Positions 25,527 to 32,228 of a stretch of 64,000 bases of DNA are shown one piece after another. Origin of the DNA: SFEL01 sp964392455 (GTDB lineage: Bacteria; Bacillota; Clostridia; Christensenellales; CAG-138). The stretch lies in NCBI GenBank assembly GCA_964392455.1, contig CAYMPG010000004.1, positions 1 to 64,000 on the forward strand. The letters are read 5' to 3'. The position numbers and the translations under genes were made by a program. A model generated the notes under the pieces. That model saw nothing but the letters and a program-made list of their open reading frames with translations. It ran no database searches and had not been told where the DNA came from. Position 1 is the first letter of the stretch. Each line of letters starts with the position of its first letter.

Positions 25527-25552
25527 GTGCGGCGGTCATACAACCGCCGCAC
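25527..25552. other. Perfect 10-bp hairpin between rseC-like gene and glyA
   Basis: GTGCGGCGGT and ACCGCCGCAC flank a 6-nt loop. Neither strand continues into a T-run, so it is not a normal terminator; it may stabilise or process the operon message. Confidence 0.6.
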
Positions 25553-25593
25553 GGATGCCTTATTTGCGTATTGTGTGCCTGAGCACCTGAGCG

Positions 25594-26010
25594 CTACTGC
25601 TCCTCGTGCCCCACCACATCTATCATCTGTGGCTTAAATTCCCCCATGCGGGCAAACCGGGGATTCAGCCCCTTAAGGATAAAGAAGGCTGCGCCGCAAA
25701 GGAGTATTCCACCCACTGCCGCATATATGTCGCCAATGCGGCTGCCTATGGCCGCCCCTGCCACAAGACCGATAAGAGGCACGCCGTAGGCTATGGCGCT
25801 GGCCTTAAGCATGCTGCCGCTGTGGAGCTGTATGGCAACCACATCTCCCTCCACAGCCTGGCAGGTATTCTCTATCTCTATATCCGCCTCGTTTGAGCCA
25901 AAGTGGAAGCAGGCATTGCAGTGCCCACACGCATCTGTGCGCTGAAAGCGCACCACCGCCATATCTCCCTTAAGCTCTACCACGCGGCCCGTCTGACGAA
26001 GCTCTGACAT
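25594..26010 (-). CDS. RseC/SoxR-reducing-system family membrane protein
   Basis: 138 residues, full length for the family. A soluble N-terminal part carries the cysteine cluster ACGHCNACFHF; two membrane helices follow (about 70-90 KASAIAYGVPLIGLVAGAAI and 95-115 AAVGGILLCGAAFFILKGL). In Proteobacteria RseC acts with Rnf-type complexes to reduce the iron-sulfur cluster of SoxR, and similar proteins are linked to Rnf in anaerobes; its partner here is unknown. It begins 3 nt after the aspS stop in the same operon, a combination with no clear functional link. Confidence 0.85.
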   Translation of the reverse strand: MSELRQTGRVVELKGDMAVVRFQRTDACGHCNACFHFGSNEADIEIENTCQAVEGDVVAIQLHSGSMLKASAIAYGVPLIGLVAGAAIGSRIGDIYAAVGGILLCGAAFFILKGLNPRFARMGEFKPQMIDVVGHEEQ

Positions 26011-26013
26011 TGC

Positions 26014-27810
26014 TTACTCCTTTTCCACAGTTGTAGCTATATGCAGCTCCTCGAGCTGAGCCTCATCCACCACATCGGGAGCGGAGCACATCAGGCAGGA
26101 TGCAGTCTGTACCTTGGGGAAGGCTATAACGTCACGGATGCTCTGGGCGCCGGTGATAAGCATGGCCAGCCTGTCAAGGCCGTATGCCAGGCCGCCATGG
26201 GGAGGAGTACCGTACTTGAAGGCACCCATCAGGAAGCCGAAGCGCTCCCATGCCTGCTCCTTGGTAAAGCCCAGCTTTTCAAACATCTTTTCCTGTACCT
26301 CGGGGGAATGGATACGGATGGAGCCGCCGCCGATCTCGTTGCCGTTGAGCACGATATCATAGGCCTTGGCACGCACCTTGCCCTGGTCGGTATCCAGCAG
26401 GTGCAGATCCTCGTCCATGGGAGAGGTGAAGGGGTGATGCATGGCATAGAAGCGGCCATCCTCCTCGCTCCACTCGAACTGGGGGAATTCCACCACCCAC
26501 AGGAAATTGAACTTGCTGTCGTCCATCAGGCCCAGCCTGCGGCCCACCTCAAGGCGCAGTGCGCCCAGCGCCTGATATACCACGGAATCCTTGGCATCGG
26601 CGATAAACAGCAGCAGGTCGCCGGTCTTTGCATTGGCCCGCTCATGGATGGCGGCTATCTGCTCCTCGGTAAGGAACTTTGCAAAGGAGCACTGCATGCC
26701 CTCAGGCTTCATGCTCATCCAGGCAAGGCCCTTTGCCCGATAGGTCTTAACGTAATCCACAAGGGAATCTATCTGCTTGCGGGTAAACTTATCCACCCCG
26801 CCCTCAACGTTTATGCAGCGCACGGAGCCGCCCGCAGCCACTGCATCCGCAAAGGCACCAAAGCCGCAATCGCGGGCTATATCGGTAATATTCACAAACT
26901 CAAGGCCAAAGCGGGTATCCGGCTTATCCGAGCCGTACCTGTCCATAGCCTCCTGCCAGGTCATGCGGGGCAGGGGCAGGGGCACGTCAATATCCAGGGT
27001 TTCCTTCATGAGGCGCTGTATAAAGCCCTCATTCACCCTCATTACATCCTCCTGCTCCACGAAGGACATTTCAAGGTCTATCTGGGTAAACTCAGGCTGC
27101 CTGTCCGCCCTCAGGTCCTCATCACGGTAGCAGCGGGCTATCTGCATATACCTGTCGTAGCCGGACAGCATGAGGAGCTGCTTGAATATCTGGGGGCTCT
27201 GGGGCAGCGCATAGAACTTGCCGGGCTGCACACGGCTGGGCACCAGATAGTCACGGGCACCCTCGGGAGTGCTCTTGCAGAGGGTAGGAGTTTCGATTTC
27301 TATAAAGCCGTTTTCTGCAAAGTATTCATGGGCGATGCGGGTAATCTTGCTACGCATCATCATATTGTACTGCATGCAGGGGCGGCGCAGGTCAAGGTAG
27401 CGATACTTCAGGCGAAGCTGCTCCTGGGTATTCACGTCGTCATCAATATAGAAGGGGGGAGTTTCGGATACGCTGAGTATCTTAAGATCCTTTGCAATGA
27501 CCTCAAACTCCCCGGTCTTCATATTCTTATTTATCATGTTTTCGTCGCGGCGGGCCAGTACGCCCTTTACGGCGATGACATACTCGCTGCGGATGGTCTC
27601 CGCCTTTTCAAATACATCCCCGGGGAGCTTGCTCTGGTCGAATGTCACCTGCATGGTGCCGGTGCGGTCCCTGAGGCCAATGAATATCAGTGCGCCAAGG
27701 TTGCGCCAGGTGCCTGCCCACCCCATGAGGGTAAGCTCCTTGCCGATATCGGCGGCGGTGGGGTCGCCGCAGTAATGTGTACGCTTCCAGCCATTAAGAA
27801 GTTCTGCCAT
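26014..27810 (-). CDS. aspS: Aspartyl-tRNA synthetase (bacterial type)
   Basis: 598 residues, the bacterial long form. Parts: N-terminal OB-fold anticodon-binding domain (about 1-110), class II core with motif 2 in RCYRDEDLRADRQPEFTQID and motif 3 in GLAYGLDRLAMLITGA, and the inserted GAD domain (about 290-420). It follows hisS by 15 nt and shares its T-box leader. Whether it also charges tRNA-Asn cannot be told here. Confidence 0.97.
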   Translation of the reverse strand: MAELLNGWKRTHYCGDPTAADIGKELTLMGWAGTWRNLGALIFIGLRDRTGTMQVTFDQSKLPGDVFEKAETIRSEYVIAVKGVLARRDENMINKNMKTGEFEVIAKDLKILSVSETPPFYIDDDVNTQEQLRLKYRYLDLRRPCMQYNMMMRSKITRIAHEYFAENGFIEIETPTLCKSTPEGARDYLVPSRVQPGKFYALPQSPQIFKQLLMLSGYDRYMQIARCYRDEDLRADRQPEFTQIDLEMSFVEQEDVMRVNEGFIQRLMKETLDIDVPLPLPRMTWQEAMDRYGSDKPDTRFGLEFVNITDIARDCGFGAFADAVAAGGSVRCINVEGGVDKFTRKQIDSLVDYVKTYRAKGLAWMSMKPEGMQCSFAKFLTEEQIAAIHERANAKTGDLLLFIADAKDSVVYQALGALRLEVGRRLGLMDDSKFNFLWVVEFPQFEWSEEDGRFYAMHHPFTSPMDEDLHLLDTDQGKVRAKAYDIVLNGNEIGGGSIRIHSPEVQEKMFEKLGFTKEQAWERFGFLMGAFKYGTPPHGGLAYGLDRLAMLITGAQSIRDVIAFPKVQTASCLMCSAPDVVDEAQLEELHIATTVEKE

Positions 27811-27825
27811 TATTCTTTACCTTCC

Positions 27826-29091
27826 TTATTTCAGTATTTCCTTTATCCTGCCGGTAAGGGACGGTATGGGCACATACCCCTCATCCCCGGTATCCATATC
27901 CTTGAGCTTTACCTCGCCCCGCTCCAGCTCATCCTCGCCCAGTATGGCCACAAACCTTGCGCCCAGCTTATTGGCGTACTTGAACTGGGCCTTGAAGCTG
28001 CGGCCCACATGGTCGTATTCGGTCTTTATCCCCTGCTCTCTCAGCCTGTGTGCAAGGGTGAAGCCCGTTTGCCTTGCCTCCTCGCCCATTGCGGCGATAT
28101 ATACCTCCACCCGCCTGGGCTCAGGTATGCGTGCGCCGGAAAGCTCCGCTATGAGCAGCAGCCGCTCCATGCCCATGCCAAAGCCTATACCGGGGAGCTT
28201 CGGCCCGCCCAGCTGCTCCAGCAGCCCATCGTACCTGCCGCCGCCGCATACGGTGCCGGTATAGCCATCGCTGTTGGCGATTATCTCAAATACGGTCTTT
28301 GTATAGTAATCCAGCCCGCGCACTATGAAGGGATCCACCTTGTATTCCACGCCTATGCTGTTAAGGCAGGCCTTAAGCTCCTCAAAGTGGGCGGTGCAGT
28401 CATCGCAGAGGCAATCCAGTATCGTAGGAGCGCCGGCGCATATGGCCTTGCACTTTTCCTCCTTGCAATCCAGTATGCGGAGGGGGTTCTTTTCAAAGCG
28501 GCTCTTGCAGGTCTCACAGAGGCCGTCAAAATTGCCCCGGAGGTATTCCTTCAGGCTTTCATTGTATTTGGGGCGGCAGTTCGGGCAGCCGATGCTGTTT
28601 ATATTTACGCTCAGGCCCTTTACGCCCACCCTGTTAAGCACGGTCATGGCAAGCTGTATGCACTCTGCATCTATGCTGGCACGGGGAGCGCCGTATACCT
28701 CCACGCCAAACTGATGATGCTCCCTGAGTCTGCCCGCCTGTGGCTTGTCATAGCGGAACACCGGGCAGTAAAGGTAATACATCTTGGTGGGCTGGGGGTC
28801 ATTAAAGAGGCTGTTTTCGATAAACATACGCCCTGCGCCGGCCGTGCCCTCAGGTTTAAGGGTTATGGAGCGGCCGCCCTTATCGTCAAAGGTGTACATT
28901 TCCTTCTGAACGATGTCCGTGGTGTCTCCCACGCCCCTTAAAAACAGCTCAGTATGCTCTATGACCGGAGTACGCACCTCGTTAAAGCCAAACTCATCGC
29001 ACACCTTCCGTGCGACCTTCTCGATATACTGCCACTTGTAGCTCTCGGCAGGCGTAACGTCCTTTGTGCCCTTGGGCGCCTGAATTGCCAT
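27826..29091 (-). CDS. hisS: Histidyl-tRNA synthetase
   Basis: 421 residues from the ATG at 29091 (GAGGA at 5 nt). An in-frame open stretch continues 63 codons upstream but runs through the T-box terminator and is not coding. Class II synthetase: AIQAPKGTKDVTPAESYKW at the start, motif 2 in YYLYCPVFRYDKPQAGRLRE, the histidine-specific GLDYYTKTVFE and motif 3 in GIGFGMGMERLLLI. The middle segment carries extra cysteines (CPNCR, CETCKSRF, CKEEKCK, CLCDDC), a putative zinc-binding insertion seen in some clostridial HisRS. First gene of the hisS-aspS-rseC-glyA operon. Confidence 0.97.
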   Translation of the reverse strand: MAIQAPKGTKDVTPAESYKWQYIEKVARKVCDEFGFNEVRTPVIEHTELFLRGVGDTTDIVQKEMYTFDDKGGRSITLKPEGTAGAGRMFIENSLFNDPQPTKMYYLYCPVFRYDKPQAGRLREHHQFGVEVYGAPRASIDAECIQLAMTVLNRVGVKGLSVNINSIGCPNCRPKYNESLKEYLRGNFDGLCETCKSRFEKNPLRILDCKEEKCKAICAGAPTILDCLCDDCTAHFEELKACLNSIGVEYKVDPFIVRGLDYYTKTVFEIIANSDGYTGTVCGGGRYDGLLEQLGGPKLPGIGFGMGMERLLLIAELSGARIPEPRRVEVYIAAMGEEARQTGFTLAHRLREQGIKTEYDHVGRSFKAQFKYANKLGARFVAILGEDELERGEVKLKDMDTGDEGYVPIPSLTGRIKEILK

Positions 29092-29141
29092 GATAGTCCT
29101 CACATTCTTATAAAAGTAGTATTTGTAAATTAACCGGGCGT

Positions 29142-29382
29142 AAAACAAAAGGGTCTTCCGTCCTTTATGTAAGGGACGGGAGACCCGCGGTACCACCCTA
29201 ATTGGGCCACCTGTATGGCCCCGGCTCATCGCCCTGTAACGGGGGCGACCCGGGCGAGCCTTATCAGCCCGCCGGCTCACGGGTGTCTCCGGCGCCGCAC
29301 CCTCCGCCGCTGCTTTCAGCCAAGGCAGGCGGCTCTCTTATGAGGGCAGGCTGCGCCGCTCTTCCGCTCACAGCCTATATTA
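29142..29382 (-). promoter_or_regulatory. T-box leader controlling hisS-aspS
   Basis: On the minus strand the leader has the conserved T-box AGGGTGGTACCGCGG (29199-29185) and a terminator stem GGGTCT-CCGTCC paired with GGACGG-AGACCC (29151-29186), followed by TTTTGTTTT. Stem I shows the distal AAGAGAGCC bulge and the TTGGCTGAAAGC apical part typical of tRNA-elbow recognition. By hand-folding, the specifier loop has AAGAG on its 5' side and GAGACAC on its 3' side. That 3' side contains GAC (Asp, 29287-29285) overlapping CAC (His, 29285-29283). Uncharged cognate tRNA should favour the antiterminator and switch the operon on. Exact specifier register needs a proper fold. Confidence 0.92.
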
Positions 29383-29388
29383 AGGTAG

Positions 29389-29417
29389 ATTATACAATCG
29401 CCCCGGTGGATTGTCAA
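29389..29417 (-). promoter_or_regulatory. Consensus promoter of the hisS operon
   Basis: TTGACA, 17-nt spacer, TATAAT on the minus strand, a perfect sigma-A match. It starts the T-box leader at about 29382. Confidence 0.85.
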
Positions 29418-29461
29418 GGCAGGTGGATTCATATTCTCCCATTCTATCCGCTTCTTTTCCC

Positions 29462-29490
29462 TTGACAGGGCAATATGTTTCTGATAAAAT
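29462..29490 (+). promoter_or_regulatory. Promoter of the six-tRNA operon
   Basis: TTGACA, 17-nt spacer, TAAAAT on the plus strand, 64 nt ahead of the first tRNA. Confidence 0.8.
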
Positions 29491-29554
29491 ACGTTGATGT
29501 CGGCGGTATGGCTTTTTCCGCCCTATTGCGGCAAGGGCCAGGTGGGTCGGGTAT

Positions 29555-29631
29555 GCGCCTGTAGCTCAGCAGGATAGAGCAACGGCCTTCTAAGCCGTAG
29601 GTCCAGGGTTCGAATCCCTGCGGGCGTGCCA
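29555..29631 (+). tRNA. tRNA-Arg (anticodon TCT)
   Basis: 77 nt with encoded CCA. Anticodon loop CTTCTAA, T-arm GGGTTCGAATCCC, acceptor GCGCCTG with CGGGCGT (two wobble pairs). First of six tandem tRNAs. Its last five bases (TGCCA) are part of a 14-bp inverted repeat with the spacer downstream. Confidence 0.96.
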
Positions 29632-29672
29632 GTTTCAAAGTCCTTTGGGCTCAAAGCGCTTTGAAACTGGCA
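29627..29672 (+). other. 14-bp inverted repeat starting in the tRNA-Arg 3' end
   Basis: TGCCAGTTTCAAAG (29627-29640) is matched perfectly by CTTTGAAACTGGCA (29659-29672) with an 18-nt loop. The left arm includes the CCA end of tRNA-Arg. No T-run follows. Confidence 0.8.
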
Positions 29673-29727
29673 TAATCCCCAGATGATAGTCCCTCTCTGC
29701 CGTAAGCGCAATTTACCAAACTTACAT

Positions 29728-29804
29728 GGTGGGTATAGTTCAGTGGCTAGAGCGCCAGATTGTGGCTCTGGAAGTCGTGGGTTCAAATCCCACTACCCAC
29801 CCCA
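29728..29804 (+). tRNA. tRNA-His (anticodon GTG)
   Basis: Anticodon loop ATTGTGG, T-arm GGGTTCAAATCCC, acceptor GTGGGTA with TACCCAC. The extra 5' G (29728) opposite C73 is encoded, as required for histidine tRNA identity; CCA is encoded. It lies beside the T-box-controlled hisS gene on the opposite strand. Confidence 0.96.
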
Positions 29805-29815
29805 TTTATTAAGGG

Positions 29816-29843
29816 GGAAGCGGATAGTTACCTATCCGCTTCC
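29816..29843 (+). other. 12-bp hairpin between tRNA-His and tRNA-Gln
   Basis: GGAAGCGGATAG and CTATCCGCTTCC pair perfectly around TTAC. The following sequence is ATTACCC, so this is not a terminator; it may guide processing of the tRNA precursor. Confidence 0.75.
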
Positions 29844-29867
29844 ATTACCCTAATCCCCCAAATTCAT

Positions 29868-29943
29868 TGGGGTGTAGCCAAGCGGTAAAGGCACGGGACT
29901 TTGACTCCCGCAGTCGCTGGTTCAAATCCAGCCACCCCAGCCA
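29868..29943 (+). tRNA. tRNA-Gln (anticodon TTG)
   Basis: 76 nt with encoded CCA; anticodon stem CGGGA/TCCCG around CTTTGAC, T-arm TGGTTCAAATCCA, acceptor TGGGGTG with CACCCCA. Confidence 0.96.
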
Positions 29944-29946
29944 TAT

Positions 29947-30022
29947 GACCCGTTAGCTCAGCCGGTAGAGCATTTGACTTTTAATCAAAGGGTCCGGAGT
30001 TCGAATCTCCGACGGGTCACCA
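29947..30022 (+). tRNA. tRNA-Lys (anticodon TTT)
   Basis: 76 nt with encoded CCA; loop CTTTTAA, T-arm GGAGTTCGAATCTCC, acceptor GACCCGT with ACGGGTC. Only 3 nt separate it from tRNA-Gln. Confidence 0.96.
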
Positions 30023-30040
30023 TTTTTTCCAAAGCTGAAT

Positions 30041-30125
<85 letters not shown>

Positions 30126-30148
30126 CCTTTTTCACAACAGCATATCCT

Positions 30149-30222
30149 GCGGGTATAGTGTAATGGTAACACATTAGCCTTCCAAGCTGAGATAGAGGGT
30201 TCGAGTCCCTTTACCCGCTCCA
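30149..30222 (+). tRNA. tRNA-Gly (anticodon TCC)
   Basis: 74 nt with encoded CCA; loop CTTCCAA, T-arm GGGTTCGAGTCCC, acceptor GCGGGTA with TACCCGC. Last tRNA of the operon. Confidence 0.96.
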
Positions 30223-30228
30223 ACAAAG

Positions 30229-30257
30229 AAATCCCATACATTGGGATTTTTTTGTTG
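30229..30257 (+). terminator. Terminator of the tRNA operon
   Basis: AAATCCCA pairs with TTGGGATTT around TACA-type loop bases, followed by a seven-T run, just past tRNA-Gly. Confidence 0.9.
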
Positions 30258-30268
30258 GGCTGATTTAA

Positions 30269-30712
30269 TCAGGGGACTCGAAAGGCAGGAATAAAAAAGG
30301 CGCCTGTGGCGGCTTTTGCCCTGCCGGATTCAATCTGCTTTTCATATGCGTCCCATGCGGTCTTATCCTGAAGATGCGCCATTTCGGTATCAAGGTTGCC
30401 ATAACGCCGGATTGTGCCCTGTACAATGGAATTCGCATTTGCAAGGGTATCTTTTTCCTTAGACCGTGCATACCACCCATTGTCGTTATTATCCGCTTTC
30501 TTTTCGGCCTCATCTAACCACTTGTCATAAGTGTTGGTATAAACCTTAGACTGCGCCATTTCAACAGGGGTGGGAGTGTTTACACCAAGGTCTTTGAGTT
30601 CGCCATTGACACTTGCAGTAGGTGATGATATGCTTTTATTAAGAGCATTGTCATGGTCGCTACCGGGCGTTGGGTTGGGGGCAAGCGTGCTATTCGCTTG
30701 TGCATCAGCCAC
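30269..30712 (-). pseudogene. Phage-like structural/polyvalent protein fragment
   Basis: An open frame of 147 codons that starts only with a GTG inside a small hairpin (AGCCA-CTTGAC-TGGCT) and without a ribosome site, so it probably lost its true 5' end. The product is rich in Asn, Thr, Ser and Ala at first (NSTLAPNPTPGSDHDNALNK), then helical (WLDEAEKKADNNDNGWYARS, GTIRRYGNLDTEMAHLQD). That style is common in large phage virion or polyvalent proteins, but I cannot name a family. Base composition is A+T-richer than the flanking genes. With the fragments at 30728-31159 it forms a remnant next to a tRNA operon, a common phage insertion spot. No integrase is left. Confidence 0.4.
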
Positions 30713-30727
30713 TTGACTGGCTCTTTT

Positions 30728-31159
30728 TTATTTATATACGCCGCTTTGTAACCCAAAGCACATTAGTGGTCGAGTCCGGTACTGCTTCAAAACAAAAGCA
30801 CCGTAGGGATTCCCGTCCTTGGCCTCACCAATCTTGGTATAAAAATAGGACGGGTCAGTTGCCGTCCTTAATTCGATAGGTGTTGCGCCCTGCTGTCGGA
30901 TAATGTCCTTTACAGAGCTTCCAATTCCTCTATAATCCGTTCGTCCGTCCAGTGCAGTCTCTCCCGCCAGTCCTTTATTAGGCTCTGTGACAGCCTGTCC
31001 TGGTACTCCGGCATTTCCTCCGGCTTCAATTTCTGCTGTTCTGTTTTCTGCTGTTCCATTTATATCACCTCTTGTTTTATTATAATCTGTTCCGGATACT
31101 GCTGCAATATCGCCGTGGGCTTTATTGATAGAGCTTTCAGCCGTGTTTGCGCCCACAAA
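30728..31159 (-). pseudogene. Phage-like protein fragment (polyvalent/toxin-carrier style)
   Basis: A frame that is open to 31204 but whose only ATG there lies beyond and inside a terminator hairpin, so a real start is missing. The readable part contains INKAHGDIAAVSGTDYNKTR and then TDPSYFYTKIGEAKDGNPYG, a segment reminiscent of domains found in large phage or conjugative-element polyvalent proteins. It breaks off into RTRPLMCFGLQSGVYK. I take it as a decayed fragment of the same element as the frame at 30269-30712. An alternative short gene in another frame (30910-31059) has a much better start. Confidence 0.4.
30910..31059 (-). CDS. Possible 49-residue protein in the phage-like remnant
   Basis: ATG at 31059 is preceded by AGAGGTGATATAA, a good ribosome site, and a TATAAT lies about 30 nt upstream. 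The product is short, very polar and predicted helical: it begins MEQQKTEQQKLKPEEMPEYQ and ends in DERIIEELEAL. It overlaps the longer decayed frame at 30728-31159 in a different register; only one of the two is likely coding. Similarity to any known family not recognised. Confidence 0.4.
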   Translation of the reverse strand: MEQQKTEQQKLKPEEMPEYQDRLSQSLIKDWRERLHWTDERIIEELEAL

Positions 31160-31163
31160 ACTC

Positions 31164-31190
31164 AAAAAAGTGGCATTAAGCCACTTTTTT
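31164..31190. terminator. Terminator downstream of the GntR gene
   Basis: AAAAAAGTGGC, loop ATTAA, GCCACTTTTTT: perfect 11-bp symmetric stem, 82 nt past the regulator stop. It differs from the recG terminator (5888-5914) by a single base pair. Confidence 0.8.
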
Positions 31191-31201
31191 ATATTCCGAA
31201 G

Positions 31202-31229
31202 CATCCCTGTATCCGGGATATTTTTTTAT
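31202..31229 (+). terminator. Second hairpin with T-run, plus direction
   Basis: ATCCC and GGGAT around TGTATCC, followed by ATTTTTTTATT. It would stop plus-strand transcripts leaving the remnant, but no intact plus-strand gene is present there. Confidence 0.5.
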
Positions 31230-31271
31230 TCAGGCAAATATACTCATATGTGTACAGGCACCGGCCTGTCC

Positions 31272-31949
31272 CTATGCCTTATCCAGCCCCAGCGCATGAA
31301 TGGTATGGCGCATATGCAGATCCATGGCGCAGCGGGAGCCATCTGCATCCCGGCGGGACAATAGCTCAATTATGCTTTCATTGTCGGATATGGTCAGCTT
31401 CTGAAGCTCCCCCATATCCTTGGCAAGCTCCATGGTTTCATGGACGGCGCTGTTTATTATGGGAAACAGCCTGATTATGAATTCATTGTGGGAGGCCTTG
31501 ACTATCAGGTTGTGAAACACCTGATCGCTGTCTGCCCACTGGCCCTTGCGCTTTATCTGCCGGATGACCTTTCGGCCCTGGGCGCATATCTCCTCTATCT
31601 CCTCATCCCCTGCCCGCTGGCAGGCCAGCGCTATGCATACCGGCTCAAATATAAGACGCATTTCATATAAATCCTTCAGGCGCATATGTGCCCTGTCCAG
31701 CGTCATGAAGCCCTGAGTGCCATCATTGACGTGCTCAGATACGAATGTGCCCTTGCCCCGCTTCACGGTAAGTATGCCCTGAGCGGCAAGCACCCGTATG
31801 GCCTCCCTCAGGGTGGCCCGGCTCACATTCAGCTCCCCAGAGAGTATGTTTTCATTTGGCAGCTTTTCCCCTGGAAGCAGGCTTTGCTCCACGGTTATCA
31901 TGGAATAGAGCCTGTCCGCAGTGCGCTCCGAAAGGCTTTTGGACGACAT
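31272..31949 (-). CDS. GntR-family (FadR subfamily) transcriptional regulator
   Basis: 225 residues from the ATG at 31949 (GAGGTG at 4 nt); a 49-codon in-frame extension lacks a ribosome site. Winged helix at the N-terminus (LPNENILSGELNVSRATLRE, AIRVLAAQGILTVKRGKGTF) and an all-helical FCD effector domain (about 85-225) with RLIFEPVCIALACQRA, FHNLIVKASHN and the C-terminal LHMRHTIHAL. The histidines and Asp of FCD domains often bind a metal and a carboxylic acid. It is divergent from ptb-buk with a 279-bp gap holding a 37-bp palindrome, so it probably represses the acid-fermentation operon until an organic or amino acid binds. Confidence 0.92.
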   Translation of the reverse strand: MSSKSLSERTADRLYSMITVEQSLLPGEKLPNENILSGELNVSRATLREAIRVLAAQGILTVKRGKGTFVSEHVNDGTQGFMTLDRAHMRLKDLYEMRLIFEPVCIALACQRAGDEEIEEICAQGRKVIRQIKRKGQWADSDQVFHNLIVKASHNEFIIRLFPIINSAVHETMELAKDMGELQKLTISDNESIIELLSRRDADGSRCAMDLHMRHTIHALGLDKA

Positions 31950-32009
31950 TTTCACCTCGTGATTGCGTGATTTTTTAACAGCTTTTTTATACCGGCTGCC
32001 GTGCAGCAA

Positions 32010-32025
32010 TGTGATAAATTTCACA
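32010..32025. promoter_or_regulatory. Crp/Fnr-type palindrome TGTGA-N6-TCACA
   Basis: TGTGATAAATTTCACA is a perfect consensus half-site pair with 6-nt spacer, the pattern bound by Crp/Fnr-family dimers (Fnr of Bacillus recognises the same consensus). It lies between gntR and ptb, centred about 75 nt upstream of the ptb -35 box. Confidence 0.6.
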
Positions 32026-32089
32026 AAGCGCATTTTCCGGCGACAAGCGAGCCAATAAAATGATTCGTTAATTTCTTTCCCCTTTGAAA

Positions 32090-32118
32090 TTGACAAACCG
32101 GCTCGTATGTTGTAAGCT
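32090..32118 (+). promoter_or_regulatory. Probable promoter of ptb-buk
   Basis: A perfect TTGACA, 17-nt spacer and a poor TAAGCT -10. The palindrome at 32107-32143 covers the -10 box and the start point, the right place for a repressor. Confidence 0.5.
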
Positions 32119-32143
32119 GATGTTATACATCATCTTACAACAT
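32107..32143. promoter_or_regulatory. 37-bp palindromic operator upstream of ptb
   Basis: ATGTTGTAAGCTGATG and CATCATCTTACAACAT are 16-nt inverted arms with one mismatch around TTATA. The core TTGTAAG...CTTACAA fits an operator for the divergent GntR/FadR-type protein. There is no T-run, so it is not a terminator. Confidence 0.7.
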
Positions 32144-32228
32144 CAGACAAGATGACGCAACACAGTTTTTCTCAAAATCGGTACACAAAAAACCACATAT
32201 ATCTTAATCAAAAAAGGAGAGCCAGCAA

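Noticed and set aside
26041..28941. A 966-codon open frame on the plus strand opposite aspS and hisS
   Set aside because: It lies entirely antisense to two certain synthetase genes, has no ribosome site and its product has no recognisable domain; it follows from codon bias of the real genes. Similar long antisense frames occur opposite 15230-16792, 37647-38831 and 52678-54282.
29092..29280. N-terminal extension of HisRS by 63 codons
   Set aside because: The extension covers the T-box and terminator; the shorter form begins exactly at the family N-terminus and has a ribosome site.
30268..30280. A copy of the tRNA-Gly T-arm bases (GGGACTCGAA) just past the tRNA operon as a phage attachment site
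   Set aside because: The match is only 10 nt and in inverted orientation relative to the tRNA; integration would leave a longer direct repeat.
30709..30731. Hairpin AGCCA-CTTGAC-TGGCT with T-run as terminator of a plus-strand gene
   Set aside because: The stem is only 5 bp and no intact plus-strand gene lies upstream after the tRNA terminator.
31160..31204. Start codon at 31204 for a 158-residue protein
   Set aside because: The first codons run through the perfect terminator hairpin at 31164-31190 and no ribosome site precedes the ATG.
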